Positions 23,240 to 32,800 of a stretch of 47,206 nt of DNA are shown piece after piece. The notes below the pieces were generated by a model. The model saw only the letters and a program-made list of their open reading frames with translations. It had not been told where the DNA came from and did no database searches. How positions within the stretch are numbered: the stretch's first letter is position 1; the number at the start of each line of letters is the position of its first letter. Made by a program: the position numbers and the translations under genes. This DNA is from a virus: positions 5,324-52,529 of the IMG/VR virus record IMGVR_UViG_3300030101_000969; one strand, written 5' to 3'.

Positions 23240-23957
23240 ACAAAGTGTATGGAGTAAATTAAACTCCGTTACGGTTGAAAAGGAAAAGAAAGGTAAGTTT
23301 GACTACATAAGTTGGACTGATATGTGGCAAGAAATAAATACACATTATCCGGATATACAATACGAATTTAAAACTTTTGATCATCCTACTCACGGAATTA
23401 TGGACTGCATGGTTTATCCTGACGGTACAGCTTCCGTACATAGTACGGTGACTATAGAAGGATTGACTCATTCCATGTGGTTAGCTGTTACAGATCACAA
23501 CAATCAAGCCAAAAAAAATTGGGGTGTTGTTGATATTGCTAACACTAAAATGAGGTGTTTAACAAAAAATATTTCTATGTTTGGATTAGGCAGTCATGTT
23601 TACAGGGGTGAAGATATTGCCGACAGAGCAGAACCAAAAGCACAAACAAAACCTAAATCGGCTCCCAAAAAACAAGAAGCAGTTGCGGTTGAGGATATAC
23701 CACAAGAAGAACCTATTTTGTTTGAAGGTGAACCATTTGAACCGCAATACTTTATTACTAAGTTTTTAGATACTCTCAAAGAGTTTCCGGTAGAAACTAA
23801 AACTGAATTAGAAGTTATGTATAACAAGCACAAAAATCAATTCAAGTTGGTGCAACAACACGCTCCAAAGTTATATGACGAAACTGTAGAGTTTTTTAAG
23901 GCACTCAAACAACAATTACCCGAAAAACAACAGAAGGAGAAGAAAAATGAAGGATAA
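23232..23957 (+). CDS. Sak3-type single-strand annealing protein (DUF1071)
   Basis: 241 residues. The N-terminal half shows the DUF1071 pattern: FDYISWTDMWQEINTHYP, strand VHSTVTIEG, and NTKMRCLTKNISMFGLGSHVYRGED, where the RCLTK...GLG...Y.GED string is diagnostic. A Pro/Lys/Gln linker follows, then a helical charged C-terminus. It pairs complementary single strands during phage recombination, together with the upstream exonuclease and downstream SSB-like protein. Confidence 0.8.
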   Translation: MSKQSVWSKLNSVTVEKEKKGKFDYISWTDMWQEINTHYPDIQYEFKTFDHPTHGIMDCMVYPDGTASVHSTVTIEGLTHSMWLAVTDHNNQAKKNWGVVDIANTKMRCLTKNISMFGLGSHVYRGEDIADRAEPKAQTKPKSAPKKQEAVAVEDIPQEEPILFEGEPFEPQYFITKFLDTLKEFPVETKTELEVMYNKHKNQFKLVQQHAPKLYDETVEFFKALKQQLPEKQQKEKKNEG

Positions 23958-24282
23958 GAAATTTATATCCGGAGAAGGAGCAATCTTTACAAACAAATAT
24001 AAAAAGCTAGACGGACATCCCGATAACAAAGGAAGTTTGCTAGTGCCTAAATCTTTGCTAAAAAAAATGGCAGAAGCCTTTCAGAACGGTGAAACGGAAA
24101 TGAATACCAAAGAACCGCCGGAGGAATGTATCAAAATGGATTTAGCTACATGGGACAGGGTATCTAAAAAAGGCACAGGTTATTCATACGCAAAGTTAGA
24201 AATGCCTTATAAAAAGGAAGAACCTGAACCGGTGACGCAAGAAGCAGTTGCAGAGGTTACAGACGAGGATATACCTTTTTGA
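23947..24282 (+). CDS. SSB-like protein with DEDIPF tail
   Basis: 111 residues. The last residues TDEDIPF equal the acidic tip through which bacterial SSB recruits replication and repair proteins. The N-terminal GEGAIFTNKYKKLDGHPDNKGS resembles the GALFKNxKKxxxHPDYKG opening of small DUF736/SSB-like phage proteins, though the OB fold cannot be seen directly. Coding starts within the annealing-protein gene. Likely the phage's single-strand binding partner in recombination. Confidence 0.65.
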   Translation: MKDKKFISGEGAIFTNKYKKLDGHPDNKGSLLVPKSLLKKMAEAFQNGETEMNTKEPPEECIKMDLATWDRVSKKGTGYSYAKLEMPYKKEEPEPVTQEAVAEVTDEDIPF

Positions 24283-24557
24283 TGAAGTTTAGGAGTAAAG
24301 CCTACTTAGAACACATTAGAACTCATGCTTGTTTAGTATGTGGCAGAGAGGGTGAGCACGCTCATCACCTTAGACACGCTGAACAAAGAGGGTGGGGAAT
24401 AAAAAATTCAGATGAATATGCAGTCAGTCTTTGTGCGAATTGCCACATGGAATGCCATACAAAGGGAGACGAAAGTTTATGGTGGGCTTTGAAGGGAATA
24501 GATGCTTTAGCATGGGCGAAAAAAACCTTTGCTGAGTATAACGGTAATAAACATTGA
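24282..24557 (+). CDS. HNH-type DUF968 nuclease (Rap-like)
   Basis: 91 residues from ATG 24282, overlapping the previous stop as TGATG. RSKAYLEHIRTHACLVCG, then HAHHLRHAEQ, then KNSDEYAVSLCANCHMECH and DESLWW: this order of CxxC, AHH, SDxyaVxLC and HxxxH is the DUF968 pattern, a treble-clef HNH fold related to Rap/NinG recombination endonucleases. It likely cuts branched recombination intermediates. It ends the recombination cluster and is followed by a palindrome. Confidence 0.8.
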   Translation: MKFRSKAYLEHIRTHACLVCGREGEHAHHLRHAEQRGWGIKNSDEYAVSLCANCHMECHTKGDESLWWALKGIDALAWAKKTFAEYNGNKH

Positions 24558-24571
24558 ATGTTCAATGTTTA
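24548..24571. promoter_or_regulatory. Palindrome copy G after the HNH gene
   Basis: 24-bp inverted repeat with only the central pair mismatched (core ATTGAATGTTCAAT). It starts within the last codons of the HNH gene and directly precedes a structured RNA. Confidence 0.65.
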
Positions 24572-24700
24572 GTGTAGCTAGGAGTGAGCCTTTATAAAAT
24601 CCTGAAGTCTGAACTACTAAGATTATATCTGTTTGTAGGGTGACGAAGTAGGTTGAGGATGAAAGTAAATAAGTGCTAAACCACCATGCACTAGCTACAC
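24572..24700 (+). ncRNA. Multi-branched RNA closed by a 10-bp stem
   Basis: GTGTAGCTAG (24572-24581) pairs perfectly with CTAGCTACAC (24691-24700). Inside are ATCCT/AGGAT (24599-24660), CTACT/AGTAG (24614-24651) with an AGAT-TAT-ATCT hairpin nested in it, and a GTGC/GCAC hairpin near 24673-24691. The 171-base gap up to the next gene has no open frame with a ribosome site. It resembles in size and layout the RNA at 15.33-15.48 kb but lacks a U-run. Confidence 0.55.
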
Positions 24701-24728
24701 ACTTACTGATGATAGTAATAGGAGAAAA

Positions 24729-24959
24729 ATGAAAACATACAATTTAAGAGTTACTACAAAACAAGTCAAATACTGTAGTGTCACTACAAAGTCATTAAAA
24801 GAGGCAATAGCACAAGCTGAATATCAAATGCTCGTTAATCCGCCTACAGAAATTGATGGGACTATAAAAGAAATCAAATCTTATGAACTGATAGATTTAC
24901 CTGATGAACCAATGGTCATTGAACCGTATAACGAATTTACAGATAAGGAGCAAAGCTAA
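24729..24959 (+). CDS. Small protein of unknown function
   Basis: 76 residues, MKTYNLRVTTKQVKYCSVTTKSLKEAIAQAEYQM then an acidic tail. Begins with a strand-helix pattern like a small ferredoxin-like fold. Ribosome site AGGAG before ATG 24729. One-base overlap with the next gene. Confidence 0.6.
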   Translation: MKTYNLRVTTKQVKYCSVTTKSLKEAIAQAEYQMLVNPPTEIDGTIKEIKSYELIDLPDEPMVIEPYNEFTDKEQS

Positions 24960-25159
24960 TGGGTAGACCAAAAAAACAAATTAGAAAAAGAGACAGAGTA
25001 TTTAAGCTTGTGGATAGAGCCATAGACTTAGTTAAATATAAATGGAAAACAGTTATAAAAACTACCATAGCTTTAGCAATAGCATCTTTGTTTATTTATG
25101 TGGTGTTCTTTTGGATTGATACAGTCGCAGAAATAAAGTTTGAAATAATATACATCTAG
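24959..25159 (+). CDS. Small single-span membrane protein
   Basis: 66 residues: a basic N-terminus (GRPKKQIRKRDR), then one long hydrophobic segment at about 35-57 (TIALAIASLFIYVVFFWI). Positive-inside rule predicts the N-terminus in the cytoplasm. Function unknown; early membrane proteins of phages can act in exclusion of other phages. Confidence 0.6.
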   Translation: MGRPKKQIRKRDRVFKLVDRAIDLVKYKWKTVIKTTIALAIASLFIYVVFFWIDTVAEIKFEIIYI

Positions 25160-25169
25160 GAGTGCAACA

Positions 25170-25577
25170 ATGAGTGTAAGAGACATGGCAATGACGTTTG
25201 AAGCTATACAGAGTTATATGCGAAAAGACGTAAAAGGAATCAATTTGACTTTGGTTATACATCCTGACGATCTACCTGAAGATTTATTCAGGCAACCTAC
25301 AGGGTCAAGGTATCAAGTGGCTATGGTTTTAATGAATGATCAAGAAGAACCGGTAATGCCTACAATAAAAGCTGAAGGTAAAAAGGCAGTAGCACAAGCC
25401 GGACTGTTGTGTAGAGAAAAAAGTTTTTGGGCTTTTCTAGGAGTATTCACAGAAGAAGATGCAGTTAGAGAACTTAAAGAAAGAATTAACATACAAAGCA
25501 GATCAGAACTAGCAGATAACAAAATAGCAAGAGAGGACTTTAGGGAGTTAGTGAATGAATTTAACAAAAGTTACTGA
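25170..25577 (+). CDS. Unknown early protein
   Basis: 135 residues after an AGGAGTG ribosome site. The middle has a strand-rich region (INLTLVIHPDDLP, RYQVAMVLMND) and the C-terminus a charged helix (AVRELKERINIQSRSELADNK). No motif is recognised. It overlaps the next gene by 23 bases. Confidence 0.65.
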   Translation: MSVRDMAMTFEAIQSYMRKDVKGINLTLVIHPDDLPEDLFRQPTGSRYQVAMVLMNDQEEPVMPTIKAEGKKAVAQAGLLCREKSFWAFLGVFTEEDAVRELKERINIQSRSELADNKIAREDFRELVNEFNKSY

Positions 25578-25926
25578 ATCAAAGAAGCAAAAATGGTGGA
25601 AATGGCACAAAAAAAATCCTAAAGTATGGGAGTTATTTCAAAGATTTACCTTTGAAGCTATACGAGCCGGCAAGAAAAATTATAGCCATTGGGCGATAAT
25701 GCAACGCATAAGGTGGGAGACAGATATAGTAACGAAAGGTAATACTTTTAAAATATCGAATGATTGGATAGCTTATTATGCTAGATTCTTTCATCACACA
25801 TATCCTGAGTACAAGGGATTCTTCACCACAAAACCATTGAAACACGAAAGGGGGAGTCAATATGGCATTATTCAAGAGAAAGAAGAAGAAAACCGTCTTA
25901 GAGCAGAACAAAGATACAACAGTTAG
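25555..25926 (+). CDS. Conserved-looking phage protein (WWKWHKKNPKVWELF)
   Basis: 123 residues. KWHKKNPKVWELFQRFTFEAIRAG..HWAIMQRIRWETDI..TFKISNDWIAYYARFF fits a small basic family I recall from phages with WHxxNPxVWxxF, RIRWE and FKIxNxxxxYYxR elements. Rich in aromatic and basic residues, so probably nucleic-acid-binding; the biochemical role is not known to me. The previous gene overlaps its start and a tiny gene overlaps its end. Confidence 0.72.
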   Translation: MNLTKVTESKKQKWWKWHKKNPKVWELFQRFTFEAIRAGKKNYSHWAIMQRIRWETDIVTKGNTFKISNDWIAYYARFFHHTYPEYKGFFTTKPLKHERGSQYGIIQEKEEENRLRAEQRYNS

Positions 25927-25987
25927 TTTACCCGTTGGACTAGAAAAAAAGAGTGTTGAGCAGAAACACAAAAAAGAACGAGATTAG
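25862..25987 (+). CDS. 41-residue basic protein in overlap region
   Basis: ATG 25862 follows AAGGGGGAG at ideal distance, the best ribosome site in this stretch. The product is Lys-rich (MALFKRKKKKTVLEQNKD, then EKKSVEQKHKKERD). It overlaps the previous gene by 65 bases and the GIY-YIG gene by 35 bases in other frames. The strong ribosome site is the main reason to accept it; it may also serve to bring ribosomes to the weakly started GIY-YIG gene. Confidence 0.5.
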   Translation: MALFKRKKKKTVLEQNKDTTVSLPVGLEKKSVEQKHKKERD

Positions 25988-26654
25988 AATTGTAGATTCA
26001 GGTGTCTATGTTTTGATACTTGACGGAATTGTTGTCTACGTGGGCGAGAGTAAAAGTGTTTACTCTAGGATAGGTGCTCACGTAAAAGATTCTAAGAAAA
26101 AATTCGATTCTGTAAGAATATTGCCTTGTCAGGAGCATAGACGTAAGTATTGGGAAGCGGTACTAATAGATAGGTATCAACCATTATTTAACTCAAAGGG
26201 CAAGGATAAAGCTACTAATCAAAGGCATATATTTGAACTAGGAAAAATAAACAAGAGACAATACCAACGAGTTGTAAAGTGCGAAAACTGTAAAAATAGA
26301 GACAAAAAAATCTTTTTAGGTCTTTCTAATTATAGCACTTTTGCACCTTTAGAGGCAGGCACAGGCACTACAGCTTTTCCTTATTCTGTAACTAATGCCA
26401 CTACGAGTGCCGGTTCTATTTTTTTAGAAGCAATATCTTCACTAGATGATGAATACATTCGTCTTGCACATATAGAAGAAGCAGAAAAAGAAAGAATAAA
26501 AAAAAAAGAAGCTTGGGATGATACTGTAGGATATACAGAGAAGTTACATCACTCTTTAGACGTAGGATTTAAAAAATCTAATCCTTTTTCCCACGAAGTA
26601 TCAACATCAATTACTGACCCTGAAGACTACGAAAGATTAATCAAAGAAACTTAA
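25953..26654 (+). CDS. GIY-YIG nuclease domain protein
   Basis: 233 residues from GTG 25953 (TTG 25956 also possible); no ribosome site is visible, so it likely depends on ribosomes leaving the overlapping 41-residue frame. Residues 17-95 form a GIY-YIG domain: GVYVLILDGIVVYVGES, then SRIGAHV, and the catalytic Glu in YWEAVLIDRYQPLFN. The C-terminal 135 residues, with a CENC pair and Thr/Ser-rich stretch, are of unknown function and not a usual homing-endonuclease tail. It is the last plus-strand gene. Confidence 0.75.
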   Translation: MLSRNTKKNEIRIVDSGVYVLILDGIVVYVGESKSVYSRIGAHVKDSKKKFDSVRILPCQEHRRKYWEAVLIDRYQPLFNSKGKDKATNQRHIFELGKINKRQYQRVVKCENCKNRDKKIFLGLSNYSTFAPLEAGTGTTAFPYSVTNATTSAGSIFLEAISSLDDEYIRLAHIEEAEKERIKKKEAWDDTVGYTEKLHHSLDVGFKKSNPFSHEVSTSITDPEDYERLIKET

Positions 26655-26846
26655 CCTATTGCTACATTTCCCGAACCGTTCGTAATTACCCACGTAATTT
26701 TTAGCTAGTCGTTTCGGATATATAGCCTCAAACCCGCATAAATTGACCTAAAAAGTCACCAGTTTCTCGCTGCTATCTGGCTTTCTCGCTGCGTGGTTTC
26801 GGATATATTGCTTGAAAGCCTTTAAATATTGAACGTTCAATATTTA
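26655..26846. repeat. Convergent gap with two GGATAT elements and a 24-bp palindrome
   Basis: The gap separates the end of the early region from the 3' end of the late operon. GTTTCGGATATAT occurs twice (26711-26723 and 26796-26808), the first between short GCTA/TAGC arms, the second inside GGCTTTC/GAAAGCC arms. TTTCTCGCTGC is directly repeated between them. A perfect 24-bp palindrome (26823-26846, identical to that at 15113) follows and includes the stop codon of the giant late gene. No U-rich terminator is evident. Confidence 0.7.
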
Positions 26847-29800
26847 TTGATTAGCTCTTATTGTTTCAAACAAACCTTCTTCGAGTTCTACTCTTTTATC
26901 TCCCATACCTCTGAGTATGAAGTTCCTTGTTGCTTGTTGTTCCTGTAAAGCTTTTGCTTTTTCGTCAGGATCAAGGTCTGTGCTGTTTAGTATTCTTGTT
27001 TCTTCATCTCTAGTTTGAGAAATTAAATCATCTATATTATTTAACTCTTCTGTAAGGCTCTCTAGCACACTCATATACTCAAATTTATATTCATTACTTA
27101 AATTAAAGGCAAATCTATCTCTATCTAGTATCTTATCTTCTGCATCTTTTATGCTAGATAAAAGTAAGTCTGTGCTTTCTTTCAGTAGATAAAACTCGTT
27201 TTCTAATCCTCTACCCTCTGAAGGTATAAGTAGAGAACCAACTGCGGGTAACTCGTCAAATCTGAAAGCTTGTCTGTCAGGCATACCAAAAAGTTCTCTA
27301 CTAGCTGAATCTGTAGAGTTAGCTACCCACATACCTATAGTTCCTGTGTAACCTCTCCACAAGTTCTCAATGTATAAAGGTGATACATTTATCTCTTCGC
27401 CTATTTCTTTCCATAAATTATTTGTACTAGGTCTATATTGTAATTGTGGGTCAAGGCTTTGCATTCTAGGAGGCACAATATCTCTACCCGTATAGAAATC
27501 ATATCCCATCGTATTCTCTAAAGGAGCGTTAAGGAAAGTAGCTTGTCTAGGGTCTATAGCAAGAGATTGTCCTATTCTTCTGAATATACCCTTAAACATT
27601 TCTTTAAACGTTTCATCATTGTTGAAGTACCTTAAAATTCTTAGAGGAATCGTGAAAGTAAATAAACCGACTTCAAAAGGTATAGGAAAGCCGAGTATTC
27701 CTGTGTTCTCTCCAAACAAATCTTTACTCTTAGGTATTATGTAATAATTGTCTCTTATTTCTTCCGGTGCTTCTTTGTATTCATCAGAATCAGAAACTAA
27801 GAAGTAATAAAGAGGAGTTAAAGAAGCCAACATACCCATTCTAAGTCCAAAAGCCCTTCTTCTAGCTTGTTTAGAGGTTTGAGGTTGTCCGTATGCCCCT
27901 GTTGCACCTCTGTAAAATACATCTACACCTTGTAGTCTAGGATTCATAAAAGGTATAACAGTTGCAAAGTATTGCATTAAAGGATTTTTAGCCCTTCTAG
28001 TAAAATTTAAAACCTCCATAGCCTGAAAGGTTGCTTCAGCTTCATTACCGGTTTTAGCCAAAATATCCTCGTAGACGGCTAATCTTGTAGCTGCGTCAGA
28101 AGAAATGGTGCCTTCTCCTATAATATTCCATATACCTAAAAAGGCATCAAAGGGTGCCTTATATATTTGTTCTAGGGTGCCTCTATTATTTATACCGGCT
28201 TTTTTATAAGCGGCTTTGATAAGCTTTTGTGAATTGTCTATTTCTCTAGCCACAGTATCATAACCGGATATAACACCGGCACGCCTCAATTTAGTAACAC
28301 CTTCAGGTATTAAGTCCTCTTTTACGAATGGCAATCTCTTTGCAATCATTCCACTCCACACTCTGCTCCAATTACGCAAGCTTGTCGCCAAAGGTATAAA
28401 GTTACCACCTAATATAGTTTGTGCTGATATGGAGTCTCTTAGCACCTGTCTAATCCAAAAGTCCGGTGTTCTTGTAATAAGAGCACTCAAAGCTTCTTTT
28501 GGCGTTGCGGTTAATCTTGAAAAGAAACCACCAAAGTTTAAGGCTCCGCCTTCAAAGTTTTGAAAGGCTTCAAACAAAGGCTTATCTTCCACAGCAAAAG
28601 CTTTATTTTTACCACCTACTCTTATAGTAATTATATTTTTTCCTTTTCTGTTTAAAGGAACCTGTTGTGCAAATCCAGCGTCTACCATGTCTCTCACAAC
28701 ACGATTTGCAGCTACATTTTTCATACCCAATGTTATAGCTGCTCTAAGGTTGTCACCTATAGCAACTACACCATCCACAATATCTTTGTCTTTACTTCCT
28801 TTAGCTTTTACAAAAATATTTCTTTTTATAGACATACCTTTGAATATTTGCGGACCCTTTGACTCTACTTCTCCGGTTACAGGGTCTTGACCCATCATTC
28901 TATAAAAAGGAAAGTAATCTGAATGCTTTGTCCATTCAATAGCAGTTGCCTCATCTAAAACACCAGTATCTACTAAAAATTTTACTACGTGCTCATCCCA
29001 CCTATCATAAGCATCAGACATTTCTTGCAACTCAGGATATTTTTTTAAGGCATCTGCTGCTAGTTTCCTGTCTTGTGCTGTTGTTTTGACCGGTTTTCCT
29101 TCTGCATCAAAACGTTCTTCACGTTTACTTACACGCACAGTTTGAAAAGCTGCTAATGTGTCACCTGTTTTATCTGCCCAAGCTGGTGCTAAAAACTCCA
29201 TTGGAGGTATTACAGGTTTACCGTCAATAGGAGATATTGTTTCTACCCTAACAAATCCTTTTGCTTGATCATAAACCATAATTCCTTCCATGAAGGCTGC
29301 TCTCCATATCTCACCGGCTCTATCTGACATCATAAGAGCACTAACAGCAGATATGTCTGCTGTCATGGCATTTTCATTTTGACCTCTTGCCCTAGCTGCT
29401 GTCATCTCTAAAGTTTTAAATCTGGCGTATCTATCTACTAATTGTTCCCTGATAGCGTCTTCAGTCATATAACCTTTAGCAGTTTCTAAGATTTGCCTTC
29501 CCATACTAGGTGCATCTTCTACTTTGTCTCGAATAGTTACTTTACTTATTAACTCTTGAAACTTATCGTCAAATCTAGGATTGCGTTCTTTTAAAGAGTA
29601 TTTAGGAGTTAATTTATCTTTCGGTATAAAAGATAGAGGGTCTTTTAATTCTTGGATGTACGCTGTTCTAATGGCTTCAGGAGAGGCATTTAAATTAAAC
29701 TTAGGAGAACGATTTGCTCTTACAAGTCTTTCGTTGATGCCTTTAGCACCTTCTATAGCTTCTTGTAAGTCTACTACTTCTGAGGAAACAGTTTCTGGTG

Positions 29801-32800
29801 CATTAATTTCGCTGCTTTCTCTGAGTATTCGTCTGACTTGAGATTGTCTTGCTCCGTAAATAGAGGAAGGGAGAATCCCAGAGTCTTGTCTGATGACTTG
29901 TTGATTTTGTTCGCCATTATTATCTATCCATGCGTAACCGTCAGTTACATATTTTACCCTATGAAATGTATCTATAGGAGTGTTTTTTGTTTCTTCTAAA
30001 TATATAGGAGGTACAAGTCTACCTGTTTTAGCAAAACGTTCATACATTCTACCTAATGCAGTCTTGTAATCTACATCTACTAATACAGTTTTAACGCTGT
30101 AGCCATTTTCCTGTAAATCTCTAATTGTATTCTGTATTGCTTTACGTTTAGCTAAACCACCTATTCTTGGTAAAAGAATATTTTTACCTTCCGCCATAAA
30201 GTTTTCACGAACAGTATTTGCTAGTAAAGATGCCTCTGTATGTGTTGCATTAGCACCAACCCCACCTTTATATTCAGGCATAATCTTTTTAACATCATCA
30301 CTATCTACTATTGCTAAATCATAGTTTCTAGCTATTTCCTCTGCAAAGAATGATTTACCTGATGCTGGCGGTCCCAATACTATATAAGCTTGTCGGTTGT
30401 TAGGCACAGGGTTGCTAGAATAACTTTCAGCTTTTTCTCGCAAAGATACAATAGCTTTTCTGACACCCGTTACTTTTTTGCCGTCAATAATAAACTTACG
30501 TGTATTCAAATAAGAATTATTGTTAAACCATTCTTCACCTAAACTGTTTAAATATTGATCAGCAGTTGTTTGTAACTCTGACATTCTACTCATGCCCTCT
30601 AAAGTAGCTGGATGTATACTTAGTTCAAGCATATCAGCACCTTCATTAATCATACTCAACAGGTCTTTTTTAGCATTTTCAAATGCTATGTCATCTAAAG
30701 GCTCTGAAAGTTTGAGTTTTTTACTTAATCTTCTTTGTGCAAGTGTAGCCTGTCCTTCCATTTCTAAAGGTCTACCATACACCCGTAAGTTGTCTTTTAT
30801 TTGTTTACCTCTAGTGCCTTTTGATGATAAAAACTCTATACCGGACATCTTGTATTTAGGTTTTAACGGTCCTAAATTTAATTTTCTTTTTACTTTACCT
30901 TGCGGCGGTGTTTCGGCTTGATAGCTAATTTCTTGTTTAGGTGCTACGGCTAGAGCAGTAGAGCCAATTAATAAATAATCTGTAGCCGGTAAAGAAGGTT
31001 GTGCAAAAGCCGGTGGCTTCAAACCAAACATAATATCTTTATCCAACATTACTTTTTGTCTATCTATTGTGTACTCAGTTATTAGTTTGTCATTACCTAA
31101 TATTTGGAAAGGTGCACCAACAAATTCGTTTGCTATTTTTATCGCTTCTTCTAAATTATTTGTAGCAACTGTTGAGTTTGTTTTTCTATTTAAATCTCCT
31201 ACTACATAAACAGAAAAACTATCGGGATAATTTTTCTTTATAAGCGTTCTCTGCGTCATTTCATAAAGTTGTGCTTGTGTTTCGCCTACTTCCGCATTTT
31301 CTAATGTTCTTCCCAATCTTCTGACAACATTATTATTATTGACAATTCCTCTACCAAATATAGTTTGACCTATTTCATTTATGTCATTTCCATATTCTTC
31401 ATTTATAGCACCCCTCATAAACTCTATGGTTAAAGTAGTAGGTCTTTGCTGTACGTTAGAAAGTTTATATTTAAGATTTGGAGAATCTTGTAAAGGTCTT
31501 TTGAAGTCAGGTGAGGCTCTATCAGCAGCATCAGGAAAGTATTCATTGCCTATGCTAATTTCGGTAATCCTTAAAAGATCAGCAAACTCAGTAGCTAATA
31601 TTCTATTTGTTCTTACTACAGGAGTTTGTACTTCATAATTTCTAGTTGGTGCTCCAAATTCGTCTACTCCAATGACTTCAACAGATTGATTAGTATCACC
31701 ATATCTTTCTCTAGTCCCTATTTCTCCACCTACAAGCTTATCAAAAACATCTTCGTAGGTTTGATACCCTAATTCATTTAAGCCATTATTTATACTGGTA
31801 AAAAACTTTTTAATTCTTTCCATTAAACTTCTAGGCTTACCTGATAATTTTTTGTTTTCTATATAATCTTCAAACAATAAAGCATTAGCTTCTTCTAATA
31901 AATCTACTGAGTTTAAATTTTGATTATCTATGGTGTTGTATCTAAATTCTACAGCTTCAAGATATGTGGGCATTCTGCCCAAATCTTCTTTAAGCACGTT
32001 TAATTGCTCTTTGCCTAAAACTTCTGTTGCTGTTTTATTGTTTAATTCATTGTTTCTTACATAGTTATCTAAATTTGCTCTCTCTTGAGGAGAAAACAAA
32101 TCTAAAAATACAGCAGCATGAAATAACTCATGTCCCATAGTTTTAGACAGCTTATCTAAAACCTCTTGTTCTGTTGTTGTGCCCTCTTTTGCTTTAGCTA
32201 CACTTAAAAATACTTCTGACCATACAGGATCAAATTGACCCTCTGCTTCAGGATTAGCTTGTCCTACTCTAGTTTGTATAGCTTTATCTAATCTCAAAGC
32301 CACTTCAGGCAAGTTCATTCTCTCTAAAGCAGTAGACAATAAATTACGAAATTTTTGTATATCTTTAATTTCTTGTTTAGCTTGAGGATCGTTTTGTATT
32401 TTAGATTGCTCTACACTATTAAGTGTCCACTCACCATTAGCATTAAATTTATATTTACTACCTTTTTGATCAACTATACCGGCAGAAACAAGGTCTTGAC
32501 GTAACCTAGTGGCTACACGTTTATCTGCTAAGTTGTTGGGATTTAGACCTAAAGCCTTGACTATATTAGGTATGGTAGGTGCAGAACCTGTATTTAAAAC
32601 TTCTACAACTTGATTGTATTCATTTAATGTGTAAGGACGTGGTGAAAAGTCAGGCAAGGTAATAACATTACCTTCATGTGCAGGAAGGGTGCTTAGAAAA
32701 GAATATATTAATCTTTTTTGTTGACCGTTGAGTTTGTTGAAATTTGGTTGACCTGTTAAACGTAATGATAAAGATTTAAATCCATTAGATTTAGTGTCTA

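Noticed and set aside
25942-25956. Programmed frameshift at the A-run (A AAA AAG) into the GIY-YIG gene
   Set aside because: A -1 shift leads to a stop after two codons; only a +1 shift would reach the nuclease frame, which this heptamer is not known to cause.
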